The notes: generated by a model from the letters alone, not told the origin. A DNA stretch of 64,000 nucleotides from Dasypus novemcinctus (GCF_030445035.2 NC_080698.1:2363501-2427500), one strand, 5' to 3'; positions 33,885 through 44,589 are shown, numbered from the stretch's first letter. Made by a program: numbers and translations.

Positions 33885-34005
33885 CATGTCTGGGCTTTCT
33901 CAGCAGCTGGCTGTACTTCTGGGTCTGGTTTCCTCGTCTGTCAGACGAAGGAACTGAGTCTGATGGGCTCCAAGGTCATGCCCAGCTCTGAAATTCTACA
34001 CGGGG
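33885..34005 (+). mobile_element. Possible MIR-type fragment
   Basis: GGTTTCCTCGTCTGTCAGAC, then CTCCAAGGTCATGCCCAGCT and CTGAAATTCTAC resemble a MIR-family 3' region. Diverged. Confidence 0.5.
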
Positions 34006-34019
34006 ACACCAGCCGCTCC

Positions 34020-34240
34020 TTCTTTGACTTGGACGATGTTTATCTTCTCTTCCTAAAAATACAGTTAGCTATTCCAATCTTTTTCCCTGCGGGGATAGGG
34101 AGGTTAGTGTGGAGGGTGGTAATTAATTAGCCCTCTCCCCCATCAAAGGTGAGTTTGGAAGCATCCTCACTCCAGCCGGGCCATGAAAGTGACCTGTAAT
34201 TAAGGTGGTAAACTGCTCGTGATTAGGTAAATGCTTGTCT
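34020..34240. promoter_or_regulatory. Candidate conserved noncoding element
   Basis: This short AT-richer stretch has ordered motifs: GGTAATTAATTAGCCC, CATCAAAGGTGAG (TCF/LEF-like) and CCTGTAATTAAGGTGG, plus GTGATTAGG. TAATTA-type homeodomain sites occur three times within 110 bp. No frame codes across it. The call is based on texture only. Confidence 0.35.
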
Positions 34241-34784
34241 GAGACCCCAGGGTTCCATGGAAGGCTGCCCCCACCCCGGAGGAAGGTTCGAAGCCTGCCT
34301 GATGGTGAACTCTGGAGCTGAGGGGAGAAGAATGTGGGCCCCCAACATGCCTGAAGTACGAGGTCGTGGACTCGCAAACACGAAGTGAAAAAAAGTCAAG
34401 GAGACAGGCACCTTGACGTCGTTAAGTAGAAAAGGAGTGGCAGGAAACAATGTAATTCTACCAACACGCCCTGTGCTTTTCACAGCTGTAATTACTTACC
34501 TGACTGCGCTCTGCCCACCCCCCAAAAAAGACGTCGAGTTAAATATCATCCGCGCTGTACAGATGAGGAAGCTGGTGCCAGGAGAGGGTCCGTTTTCTTC
34601 ATTCACTGCAGGAGAGCCTCCCAAGTGCCAGACAGCGTGCTGGCACAGGTCACAGAGCAATGCTCCAGACAGCTCAGCCTTCAGGAAACCTAAGCCCAGT
34701 GCGGGCTGTCAGATACTGAGCACGCGATTGCCCGAGTAAGTGTTTAATTCTAATAATGCTCAACTCCACAAGAGGAAAAGCATA
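34241..34784. other. Unique DNA, no gene seen
   Basis: A MIR-like scrap may lie near 34555-34590 (TACAGATGAGGAAGCTGG). Otherwise unassigned. Confidence 0.4.
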
Positions 34785-35740
34785 GGGCATTGTGCAGGCA
34801 GATAGCGAGGAACTCCCTGCGTGCAGGGCTCAGGAAAGAGCTCTGAGCAAGGAAGCAGGACAGAGGGATGCTAAGAGGTAGGTGGGTGGGGAGAGCAGAG
34901 CAGGAGGGGGGCGTCCCGGCTGAGCGGAGCAGGCAGGCGGGTCCTGGGAAAGGAAGGAGCTTGGCAGGTGGGGACTGGAAGGTCCAGTGAGTCTGGACCA
35001 TGGGGAGTCAGCAGGAACCAGACTGTGGGGGCTTGGAGGGTCATGCGATGCTGCTGCACTTCATCCCAAGGGCAGTGGAAAGACTTGGAAGGGATTTAAG
35101 CCAGGGCAAAGGTGGCTGTTTTAGCTTCCTGGGCTGCTCTAGCAAATATCACAAGATGGGCTGGCTTAAACGACAGGAATTTATTAGCTTGCAGTTGTGA
35201 GGTTGAGAAAATGTCCAAATCGTGGCATCGTCAAGGCGATGCTTTCTTCACAAAGACCAGCTGTGGGTGATCCTTGGCTCCTCCGCCACATGGCAAGGCA
35301 CACGGTGTCATCTGCTGGTCTCCCTCCTCTTTCCGGTTCTGTTGACTTCAGCTTCTTGCTGCCACGGCGTTCTCCTTCTGTAGTCACTCCATTGATAAAG
35401 GACCCCAGCAGTAGGATTAAGACCCATCCTGAATACCCCTTAACTGAAGTAGCCTCAACAACAGGTTCTACTTGCAATGGGTTCACACCCACAGGAAGGG
35501 ATTTGATTTAAGAACATGTTTTTCTAGGGTTCATACAGCTTCAAGCCATCGCAGTGGCTTTGAGTTGACTGGGGACTAGAGGAGAGACAGGTGGATGAAT
35601 TTGAGGTTGGAGAAGTAGACTCATTGGGACATGGTGATGGACAGACTTGGGAAAAGGAGGAGGGGAAGGGCACGTCCAAGGTGACACCTTGAATCTGGCG
35701 TGAGCAGCTGGGCAGATAAAGTGTTTCTGAGACAAGGGGC
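34785..35740 (+). mobile_element. L2-type LINE fragment split by a solo LTR
   Basis: The left part contains ACTTGGAAGGGATTTAAGCC up to 35116. The right part resumes at 35559 with GACAGGTGGATGAATTTGAG, then AGGGCACGTCCAAGGTGACA and GAGCAGCTGGGCAG. The two halves are contiguous in the family consensus as I remember it, so the LTR at 35117-35553 was inserted later. Left border uncertain. Confidence 0.6.
35117..35553 (-). mobile_element. Solo LTR, ERVL/MaLR type, with exact TSD
   Basis: A 437-bp element starts TGTTTTAGCTTCCTGGGC and ends CTTCAAGCCATCGCA on the plus strand, giving TG...CA ends. The flanking pentamer GTGGC is identical on both sides (35112-35116 and 35554-35558), which matches the 5-bp duplication of this retroelement class. 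There is no internal retroviral sequence, so it arose by LTR-LTR recombination. It is the best-bounded LTR here and serves as reference for the others. Confidence 0.92.
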
Positions 35741-35942
35741 CTCGAGGAGGAGCCCACCAGCGCACTGTGTGGGCGACTGCACTGGGCTCACACCAAGGTC
35801 TTTCTGAGCCCCAAGCACAGGACTTCCCTTCTCCACCTAGAGGGATTAGTGCAGGGAAAGGAAGAGGACAGCCGAGGGACATCCTCAGTCTAAGCCCAGG
35901 CGTCTTGCCAAGTCCCGGCTTGAGGAGCTGTGGTTGCTTTTT

Positions 35943-36027
35943 TTGTTTTAATGAGTGCTGGGGATTGAACCCAGGGCCTCACACATGCAGAGCAGGCAGT
36001 TAACCCCTGCATCGCCCCTGCTCTGCA
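35943..36027 (-). mobile_element. Short tRNA-derived SINE monomer
   Basis: The plus strand has the T-rich tail, GTGCTGGGGATTGAACCCAG (complement of the B box), then GAGCAGGCAGTTAACCCC and the head end. A perfect 11-bp TSD, GGTTGCTTTTT, lies at 35932-35942 and 36028-36038. Its head diverges from the other copies. Confidence 0.85.
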
Positions 36028-36050
36028 GGTTGCTTTTTATGAAGACACTC

Positions 36051-36537
36051 TGTGGTAGATGGTTTGCAAAACGGCAGCAGTTATTCATCTCACTGTGGCC
36101 ACACCTCTTTGCAGTGCAACCTTGCAACTTTACCCATCAAAAAGTGAAGTCTATTTCCCCATTCCTTGAGCCTGAGTTTGTCTTGTGGCATGCTTTGGTC
36201 AATAGAACGGTCCAATGGCCTCCACGTTCTAGAACCCTGCTATTGCCACATGCAGAAGTACAGGTTAGCCTGCTGGAAGGTCAGAAACAAGGCTCTGCAG
36301 CTCCTGTCACTCGAGCAGGCAGCCACCATCCACAAGAAGTGACCCAGCCAGGCCCCAGCTCTCCCCTCACCAATCACAGATGCATGAGCAAACCCAGTCA
36401 AGACCAGCCACGCCTGGCCTAGACCAGCAGAACTGCCCAGCTCACCTGTAGACTCATGAGCAATACTTTTTAAGGGTTGTTTTAAGCCACTTAATTTTGG
36501 AATATGTTGGTACCCAGCAACAGGTGACTAATACGCA
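36051..36537 (+). mobile_element. MaLR-like LTR (same family as 1-463)
   Basis: It starts TGTGGTAGATGGTTTGCAAA and contains CTTGTGGCATGCTTTGGTC and CACATGCAGAAGTACAGG. It ends with GGTTGTTTTAAGCCACTTAA and GTGACTAATACGCA. Terminal TG and CA are present. A TSD is not clear. Confidence 0.72.
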
Positions 36538-36776
36538 TCTCAACTCTTTTAACTAGCAAGGAAAGCCTGAAATAGACTGAGCTGAGCTAAATTAGCTGAG
36601 CTAGGTATCTGGAACTATACTTGGACCTTACCTAATTTGTGGACATATTCTACTACAAAAGTCCCAGGAATTGTAAATGTAAATGATTTTACCACCATAC
36701 TTTCAGCTGTTTTAAACCCCCCTGCCTTTGCTCAGGCTATCCCTTGGCTCAGAACAGCTTTCCTTCCCTTCTTTAT
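36538..36776. other. Short unique spacer
   Basis: No recognisable feature between two LTRs. Confidence 0.4.
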
Positions 36777-37250
36777 GTGGTAGTTTGAGGCTTTTATGGA
36801 CCCCAGAAAATCCCATCCTTGGGGCTAATCCATTCCTGTCCATGTAAACCTATTAGAGATGGGGTCTTTGGATTGTTACTTCACTGAAGGGCCTTTTGAT
36901 TAGATCACTTTAGTAAGGCATGGCCCGGGGTGAGTTTTAATCCTCTTACTGGAGTCCTTTATAAACAGGATGAATATGGAGAGAGAGACAGAGAGAAACC
37001 CACAAAAGCAGAGAGAGAGCAGAGGAAGCCAGAAGCTGAAGCAACGAAATGCAGCAGAGCAGGGAGATGAGCAGATGCCGCCATGTGCCCCGTCATGTGA
37101 CACAAGAGTCCAGGGTGGCCAACAGCTGGTCTTTGGGGAGAAAGCTTCGCCTGATGATGCTGTGATTTGGACATTTCCTCAGCCACAAAACCATAGCTTA
37201 TGAAATAATAAATGCCCACTGTATAAGCCAACCCGTCTCTGGGGTGCTGC
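36777..37250 (+). mobile_element. ERVL/MaLR-type LTR, xenarthran-like
   Basis: It opens at about TGTGGTAGTTTGAGGCTTTT and has GACCCCAGAAAATCCCATCC, ATTGTTACTTCACTGAAGGG, CTGGAGTCCTTTATAAACAG (TATA-like) and a purine-rich AGAGAGAGACAGAGAG block. GATTTGGACATTTCCTCAGC and GAAATAATAAATGCCC (polyadenylation-type AATAAA) follow. The organisation (U3, TATA, poly(A) signal near the 3' end) is that of a solo LTR. Confidence 0.75.
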
Positions 37251-37589
37251 ACTCCAGCAGCCTGGCTGAGGAAGACATCTGCTGCCTTCTCCATCCCTCT
37301 AGGCCCACCCGCATTTCCTCTTGCACAAAGCCCTCCCCCCCAGCTCTCTCCACCCAACCCCCCCAAGTCTCTTCCTCTGTGCCTCTGTGAAAACTTTGGA
37401 CCACGCAGCCACCACCATTCTCACCTTAAGACAGGTGGTGGGTTGGGATCTAGCTCTTACCCATTGTGGCCATGGTGACAATTTCAAACCGTCCAGAGGG
37501 ATTTAAAATGACAAACTGAAATCCTTTCCCTTCATCCCAGGTCCCAACTCTGCAAAGTAAGCATGGTTTTAAACATAGGCTAGTGTGCC
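37251..37589. other. Unique DNA, no gene seen
   Basis: C-rich 37260-37400 then mixed. No recognisable repeat or exon. Confidence 0.4.
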
Positions 37590-38250
37590 TTTAGCTTTCT
37601 TTTCCTTTTTTTTTAATATAAAAGGGACCATGCCATGTTTTCTACATCTTGATTTGCTCTTGACTGAATCTTGGCTTCCTTTTTGAGCACATACATAGAT
37701 AGCTACTTTATCACTACCTTATTCTTTTTTTTTCTTATTTCTCTCCCCCCCCCAACCCCCCCATTGTCTGCTCTCTGTGTCCATTCACTGTGTGTTCTTT
37801 TGTGTCTGCTTGCATTCTTGTCAGTGGCACTGGAAAACTGTGTCACTTTTTTTGTTGCTGTGTCAGCTCTCCATGTGTATGGCACCACTCCAGGGCAGGA
37901 CTGCACTTGTTTTGCACGGGGGCAGTTCTCCTTGCAGGACGCACTTCTTGAGTGTGGGACACCCCTATGCAGGTGACACCCCTGCATGGCATGGCACTCC
38001 TTGCGCACAGCAGCACTGTACATGGGCCAGGTCCACACGGGTCAGGAGGCCCTGGGTTTGAACCCTGGACCCTACATATGGTAGGTGGATGCTCTATCAG
38101 TTGAGCCACGTCTGCTTCCCGCTACCTTATTCTTTTGAAAAGACTGGAGCATTCCACTTACAGGTGGACCGCAATGTAATTAACCAGTCCCCCACTGATG
38201 GAGAGTTAGGCTGTCCCTGACTTTTTGCTATCACCAACGACACCAGAAGG
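37590..38250 (-). mobile_element. L1M-type LINE fragment, split by a SINE
   Basis: Left part 37590-37728 has ACATCTTGATTTGCTCTTGA and AGCACATACATAGATAGC. Right part 38122-38250 has TTAACCAGTCCCCCACTGAT and TAGGCTGTCCCTGACTTTTT. Together they are an L1M 3' region in antisense. Confidence 0.7.
37729..38121 (-). mobile_element. DAS-type SINE (long form) with perfect TSD
   Basis: T tail, CTTATTTCTCTCC and a C run, the standard body, the B-box complement GTTTGAACCCTGG near 38057, and head complement AGTTGAGCCACGTCTGCTTC. The 15-bp duplication CTACCTTATTCTTTT (37714-37728 and 38122-38136) is exact, which argues for a comparatively young insertion. Confidence 0.95.
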
Positions 38251-39520
38251 AACACTGGAGCACCGTCACACTTTTTTAGAATGGTCTGTTCATGTCACTA
38301 CCTGCTCCACCAAGGAGGGGTGTCTTACACAAATAAAGCCTTTTCCAGCCTTGGAACTGAATTATGAGGGAGCATCTGTTATTTGCCCTGTACTTTTCCT
38401 TTCTGGAGCCTATCATCCTCATAATTAATTATTAATTCACACTGTCACATCCCTCTCGAAATTAGAAACTCCGTGAGAAGAGAGAGAATGTGTCATGGGC
38501 AGAGCTGCATGGCCCGGTCCTGAGCAGGTGAATGAGTCACGGCCCTGGAGACAAGGCCTCGGGGGCCCCTCAGAGCCCCCAGACGTGCCAGGCCCCCGCT
38601 GCGTGTCCCCCCCCCCCCCAGGGCCCGGCTTCCTGCCCAGCCCTTGGCTGCTTCACACCTGGCTACTTATTCCTGCGGCCGTCAGTGACGCCTGCCCTCC
38701 CCGCTGAGCAGATGCTGGGCCTGCCCTGGCTCCTGTGTCCCCCGCTCCCGGCCCAGGCCTGGACAGAGAGGACGCCAGTGACCGTTTGCTGAGTGAGTGC
38801 GTGGATGAAGCTGGTGAGGGCGAGAGCTTGTCATGGAAGAAACAACAATCGTTGTGACAGCAATGGGCCCATGGCCAGAACGGGGTTTTCCTCTCGTTGC
38901 CTGACCCATGGAGTTTGTCTGTAAAGGACAGTGGTTATTTAAACTAACTGCAAAGGCCATAGAGCTGTGACACTCTGGAAGCTTCCCAGCCCCACTGATG
39001 GTGAGAGGCGCGGCCTCCTGAGGCCCCAGCTGCTCCAGGCTCCGCGCCAGCCCCAGCCGCCCGCTGTCCTCGTCAGAGGTGAGCCTGCTTCCTCTTCCCT
39101 GTCACCCACAGCTCTCACCTGGCATGAGCTATTATTCCCACACTGAAAATTTCCATACCACCTTCTCAGTTTTTGTCGGTTCCACCCGGACCTTTATTTA
39201 TTTAATGTTTTCCTTTCAGTCAACCCCACTTACGATTTCAGTAAGTGACACGGAAAGACCGCCACCATTTTTTCTTTAATAGAGGGCACTGCGGTCAACA
39301 CGATGAAAGCACGATCACCTTGACTAGTTCAGACGTTTCACCCGAGGTCTGCTTTTTCTCTGTTAAAACAGAAGAAACACCCAAGGAAGTTTTCCACGCA
39401 GAAGGGAAGCCAGCCCAGGACGCGCAGGAAGAAGCAGCTCCCTGCGAGCGCGGCGGTTGGAGCAGGAGTGACGACACGGCCTGCGTGCAGATGGGAATGC
39501 GACCACGGGAGCAGACAGCG
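38251..39520. other. Unique DNA, no gene seen
   Basis: A C homopolymer lies near 38608-38621. Frames at 38495-38960 have no recognisable domain. Nothing repeated is recognised until the G-rich array. Confidence 0.4.
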
Positions 39521-40005
39521 GGGGATGTGGAGGGGAGCGGGGGGGACGTGGAGGGGAGCGGGGGGGGACGTGGAGGGGAGCAGGGGGGGGACGTGGAGGG
39601 GAGCGGGGGGGATGTGGAGGGGAGCGGGGGGGGGACGTGGAGGGGAGCAGGGGGGGGACGTGGAGGGGAGCGGGGGGGACGTGGAGGGGAGCGGGGGGGG
39701 ACGTGGAGGGGAGCGGGGGGGACGTGGAGGGGAGCGGGGGGGACGTGGAGGGGAGCGGAGGGTGACGTGGAGGGGAGCGGGGGGGACGTGGAGGGGAGCG
39801 GGGGGGGGACGTGGAGGGGAACGGGGGAGGGACGTGGAGGGGAGCGGGGGGGACGTGGAGGGGAACGGGGGGGGACGTGGAGGGGAGCGGGGGGGGACGT
39901 GGAGGGGAGCGGGGGGGACGTGGAGGGGAACGGGGAGCGGGGACGTGGAGGGGAACGGGGGGGGGGGACGTGGAGGGGAACAGGGAGGGGGACGTGGAGG
40001 GGACC
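39521..40005. repeat. G-rich minisatellite, about 22 units of 21-24 bp
   Basis: The unit is GGGGACGTGGAGGGGAGCGG with one to several extra Gs, so unit length varies with the G-run. Variants carry GGAACGG, GAGCAGG or GATGTGG. Frames on both strands translate to glycine-rich or proline/serine-rich repeats and shift whenever a G-run changes length, so they are not coding. The plus strand has many runs of three or more G. Confidence 0.97.
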
Positions 40006-40474
40006 CGTAGGTTTTGCTCGGGAGGTGGCAAAGCGCTGAGGGAGCCCTGCAGGAAGGGAAGGGTGCATTTTGTACTTTCTCGGGTGACCACTGAAAGAAT
40101 CCCACCAAAATTCACATCAGAAAAGCTCAGTCAGGAGATAAGGTGGGAGGGGGAAGGGAAACTAGGCAAGGTGTGGTGACAGGGAGGAGAGCTCCAGCTC
40201 AGCAGGTCTGAGAGCAGCGCGGAAGGGAAATTTCCTTGACGCTTTTGACTCTTCCCTGAGGCTGCACTCACGATCCCGGGACCCCCTCGCCTCCGGCAAG
40301 AGGGCTCTGAAGCCCGTCCCCCCGCTGGATCTGACGCGGGGGCTCCTGCCCAGCCACGGGGCCCCGGCCCGGGCGTGCCACGGCGGTGGTGGGCCTGCTC
40401 TCAGAGGGGGCTCCGGCTCTCCCTTCGTGGATTAAAGCACGGACACGTCTTCAAACCCGTGTTCAACCCGGGGA
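40006..40474. other. Unique DNA, no gene seen
   Basis: CpG-moderate. Nothing recognisable. Confidence 0.4.
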
Positions 40475-40592
40475 GCTTTCGTGCCCTAGAGGACACCTGA
40501 CAATGTCTGGAGACACTTGTGGTTGTCACAGCTCGGTGGAGAGGGACCGCCTCTGGCCCCTCAAGACCAGGGAGGCTGCTAAACAGCGCTGA
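40475..40592 (+). mobile_element. MER5-type hAT element fragment
   Basis: GACAATGTCTGGAGACACTT, TGTGGTTGTCACAGCTCGG and GGAGGCTGCTAAACAGCGCT match the MER5 order (an old Charlie-related nonautonomous DNA transposon). Confidence 0.8.
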
Positions 40593-40797
40593 GCAAGCCT
40601 CAGAACATAAATAGAGCCAGCGCCGAGAAAGCTGCTTTAGGGCAGAGTGACGCCAGCACCCAGCCGGAGGCCGAGAGGCAGGGAGTCAGCGGAGCTTGAG
40701 CGCCCCTGTCCTGAATTCCACACTCGAAGGACCGATTCCCAGCCCTGTCGCCCTGGGCTAGAATCAGACGCGCCGCTAGCACTGAGGCTCTTCTTAG

Positions 40798-41240
40798 ATT
40801 TGGAGGCTGTGGGGGTGAATTATGTTCCCCAGATCAGGACCGCCCTGTTCTTCATCTTCAGCTGCTCCTGTGGGAGGGAAGCCCCTGTCAAAGGATCTTG
40901 TGAAGACGTTGTTGTTAGTTAATGTGTGGCGCGGCTGAACGAGGCTGGAAGCTTTTGGAAGATAAAGCCTTGTGGAGAGGGAGCTGCCTGGAAGTCCACG
41001 GAACCCAGAAGAGAAAGGGGAAGACGCAGCCACGGGCTTCCACGTGCTGGGAAAGCCGGGAGCCCAGAGCGCCCCGGCCTTTGCAGGGAGAGCGTTGCCT
41101 TGCCACTGCTCAGCTGGGGTTCCAGCCTCGAAACCGCGAGCCGGGGAGCGCCCCACGCTTCCGCCAGCCCACTCCGTGGCCTTTGCAGGCGCAGCTGGAA
41201 ACCTGGACAGAGACCACCCCGGACACAGAAGCAGCCCGAA
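40798..41240 (+). mobile_element. Degraded ERVL/MaLR-type LTR
   Basis: GAGGCTGTGGGGGTGAATTA, TGTTCCCCAGATCAGGACC, AAAGGATCTTGTGAAGACG, GCTGGAAGCTTTTGGAAG and CAGAAGAGAAAGGGGAAGAC resemble the U3 and R order of the LTRs at 36777 and 49695, but the body is decayed. Right limit is uncertain. Confidence 0.45.
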
Positions 41241-41817
41241 GTCCACCAAGAGGCCCGGCAAAGGCCCTTTCTAGCTCACACCAGGCAGACGCCGCCGTCC
41301 ACTGGAGCACCGCGGCAGGGAGACGCTGTCCCGACAGGCCGCGCCCGTGGGGGCCGCGCTGCGTGGAGAGCGGCCCCCTTCACCAGGGCCCCGTGGTTTC
41401 GGCCGGGCCTCGGCCGGGCCCGGAGGTCTGAGTCACACCCATCCTGGCTTCCCTCGGTCCAGGACCCCCAGGGGCCTCTCCCCCCTCGGATCTGCAGATC
41501 ACACCTGCCGGTGCCCCTCTGACTGACATCGGGCACGGTGGCCGCCCTGCCCCTCCACCTCTGCTGGGGGGAGACTGCTGGAGCCCGCCCTGCGGGCACC
41601 CACCCTCGGGGGTGCAGCCCTGCCATCTTCGCTGACGGGAGGGGCTCTGCTGAGCCTCCGAGGCGAGAAGGCAGGTGCCCGGGAGCCGGAGCCCCTGGCA
41701 GGCGTGCCCGGGCTGCAGGGCGGGCAGCGCGCTCTCAGGGCAGCGTCTGCACCCCAGGCTCCCCTCCCACGCGGGGGGCATCGTGTGCAGGGACGGTGCG
41801 ACTACTTGAAAAAAAAG
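41241..41817. other. GC-rich unique DNA, no gene seen
   Basis: CpG-rich with several uninformative frames. Confidence 0.4.
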
Positions 41818-42660
41818 AAAGGCTATCCTTGTGAACTCTTCTCCTGGGGAGATGCCCTTTGATTACACTGGGTTCGGCTGAGGGGCCCTTGATTAAATCA
41901 CCTGTTAAGATTAGGGCTGTGGTTCCGCCACGTCAGTCAGGCGTGACTCGGGTGGAATCCCCGCGCCGTGGGTGAGCTGCGTGTCGGGGCACTCGCTCAA
42001 GATAGGCACGCTGGGGAAGCGGACGTGGCTCAACTGATGGAGAGTCCTCCTACCATAGGAAGGTCCAGAGTTCAAACCCCGGGCCTCCTTGACCCGTGTG
42101 GAGCTGGCCCACACGCAGTGCTGATGCGCGCAAGGAGTGCCGTGCCACGCAGGGGTGGCCCCCTCGTAGGGCAGCCCCACTCTCAAGGAGTGCACCCCGT
42201 AAGGAGAGCCGCCCAGTGCAAAAGAAGGTGCAGCCTGCCCAGGAGTGGCACTGCACACACAGAGAACTGACACAACAAGATGACGCAACAAAAAGAGACA
42301 CAGATTCCCGGTGCCGCTGATAAGGATAGAAGCGGACACAGAAGAACATGCAGCAAATGGACAGAGAGAGCAGACAACTGGCAGGGGCAGGGGAAGGGAG
42401 AGAAATAAATAAAAAATAAATCTTTAGTAAAAAAATGTCCCACTAAAATTTTTTTTAAAAGGTAGACACACCAGGAGAGCTCTGCCCACTTGACCCTGGG
42501 CTGGGGGGAGGAGGCGCTCGCCTGAGCGTGTGCAGCTGACCTCGAGCAGAGACCAGAGCAGCTGAGACCGATTGAGAAGGCCGGAAGGAAACGAGCCCCG
42601 TGCCAGGAGAGTGGCGGCCTGAGGGGCGAGCCCCGTGCCCGCTGCGGCTGGGGGAGGACA
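41818..42660 (+). mobile_element. LTR (second xenarthran-like family), split by a SINE
   Basis: The left part (41818-42014) contains ATTAAATCACCTGTTAAGAT, TTAGGGCTGTGGTTCCGCCA and CAGGCGTGACTCGGGTGG. It aligns in order with 45605-45830. After the SINE, ACACACCAGGAGAGCTCTG matches ACACACCAGAGGAGAG of that copy. The right end is indistinct. Confidence 0.6.
42015..42432 (+). mobile_element. DAS-type SINE (long form), plus orientation
   Basis: The clearest head in the window is GGGGAAGCGGACGTGGCTCA at 42015, followed by B box GAGTTCAAACCCC (near 42068) and a GACCCGTGTGGAGCTGGCCC body. The ACAACAAGATGACGCAACAA block, AGAGACACAGATTCC, and an AGAAATAAATAAAAAATAAA tail complete it. This copy supports the tRNA origin and the Dasypus assignment. 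It interrupts the LTR above. Confidence 0.95.
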
Positions 42661-44589
42661 TCCAGAGGAGAGGTAAGCATGGCCCCCTTCGGTGAGGGAG
42701 CAGCTCGAGCCGGCCTCTCCAGGGCCTGGGGACTGAGCGTCTCCCCCAGGAACCCCTTTCTAAAAGCCGGCAGACCCCTGGGGCTGGGCACTGGCACCCT
42801 CTGGCTGACGGACGCGGCCGGGTTGGGGTGGGCCTCTGCTGGGGGCTACAAGCTAAGCCCGCGTGGCACCCCCTCAGTTCTCGGGGGCGCCAGCCTGGAC
42901 CCCGAGGAGCCCGCCGAACTGGGCTGGGGCCTGGTCGTCCCCGCGGGCCGAAGGCCGCGCTCTTGCCGAAGTCGTCTCTCAGGGCCGCCCACCCGCAGTG
43001 CCCGTGGGCTCCCGGCCCTGACCTCGCGCGCGGCCTGCAGCAACGGGAAGGACAGGCCCCGCTCGGCACGCCCGGGGGCTCGCCTTCCCCGCTTGTCACC
43101 ACCCGCCTCGGACAGAAAGCCTGAGCTGCCCTCGCCCCACCCCTGCCCAGCGGCTCCCCGGGCAGCCGCTTCACCCCCGCGTCTCTCCTCATCCCCGGCT
43201 CCCGCGCCCCGTCCTGGTTTAGTCCGGCATCTCTCAATGGCAGGTGCGTCCCCAGCGGCCCCCCCCCGCCCCCTGAGGGCAGGTGACCTTCCGGGAATTC
43301 CATTCTGATCCCATCGCGCTCCTCCTTCAAATCCTTGGACGCCTTGTCCCCCCTTCCAGAAAACCCCTGAGTCCTGGGTGCTGGAATTCCCGCGGGAACT
43401 GGCCCACGTCTGGCCGGTCAAGCCCCGGGGAAGGCGACCGTTAGCGGGGGCTCTGGGCAGGACGCACGCTGCTGGCCGCCGCTGCGCGGGCTGAGGCCAG
43501 GCGGTGGAGCCTTCCAGACCAGGCGGCGTCCAGCGGGCGCTGCGGCTTCTGGCCCGGCTCTAGAAAGACCCGCGCCCGCTGTGGGCCCAGACCCGCTGGG
43601 CCGCCTGCACCCCTCAAGGGCGCCTGTCCGGCCTCTCTGCCCCCAGCCACCTGGACACTCGCCGAGCTCCTCCTCTAGGCTCCAGGCACCACACCACGCC
43701 CTTCCCTGCCTGGTGCAGCCTCACAGCCAGGGGCCGTGTAGAGAGCACCCCAGCTCACAGAGGACCCCCCAAGACCCGGGCCCGGCAGGCAGCGGCAGGG
43801 CTGGGGTTCGGAGCCACAGGCACCCCGAAGGCCCTCCTGTTCCTGGCCCCGGGCCCTTCTCTGGGGCTCTGAACAGGGCCGGAGTCTCCACCACGTGCTA
43901 CGCCGTCTCCCGCACGTGCTGGCGGCCGCTGGCCGGCGGCTCTTCCACAGACACCGCCCTTGAGGATTTCTGCACCCCGTTTAACAGAAGGAGTCGGAAG
44001 GACCTTGGGGTGAGCTGGGCCGCGGCCTCCCAGCCCTGCCCGAACCCCTCGTCGCCAAAGTCGAGGAGGAAAGGACGAGTTCTGCGGTCACCCCGGCGTC
44101 AGGTTTCAGCAGGGCGTCTGCGCCGTCTGCCGGAACGCAGGCCCCGACCCGGGCGCCCGGAGGCGTGGGCGTGGCCGTGGGTTTAAAGCCCCCCCGGGGC
44201 CCCCTCCCCACTGCGGGGCACCGCCTCCAGCGCGCGTGGCCCGAGGACGGTGGCCGGCCTGGGCGGGGCCGGAGGGAGGGTCTTGCCGGAGTGGACGGCC
44301 GGGCTTGGCTGCCCCAGGGGTCTCCCGGACGAGCCCCCGCCGCAGCCCCGGAGCCCCTGCCCCGTCCCGGCCGCCTCCTGCGCCGGCTTAGCTTTGTTTT
44401 AAGGCTGGGGACAGCATGTGGCACCCGGAGTGCAAGGACCGCCCCTGAGCGTGCAGGCGCATCTCGAGCCTGACGGCACGGAATTCCACGGGTGTCGGCC
44501 CGCCTTCCCGCGCAGCACCGAGGGCGTGCACCGGGCGGCGAGGAGCTGCGCCCGCCCGGGGGGCGCTGGGGGCGGGGGCCTGGCTTTCA
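42661..44589. other. Long CpG-rich block
   Basis: CpG is frequent throughout and densest at 42940-43110 and 44030-44580. Sp1-like GGGCGGGGCC (near 44260) and GGGCGTGGCC (near 44166) occur. Long frames exist on both strands (for example 42455-43330 minus), without a known domain. A CpG-island promoter for an unseen transcript is possible, but I cannot place an exon. Confidence 0.45.

Noticed and set aside
39245..40115. Four long frames of glycine/tryptophan/arginine or proline/serine repeats
   Set aside because: They are translations of the G-rich minisatellite in several phases on both strands. Repeat length is not a multiple of three and changes with the G-runs.
42455..43330. 291-codon minus-strand frame
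   Set aside because: CpG-rich composition and opposed plus-strand frames. Part of it lies in an LTR remnant. No domain recognised.
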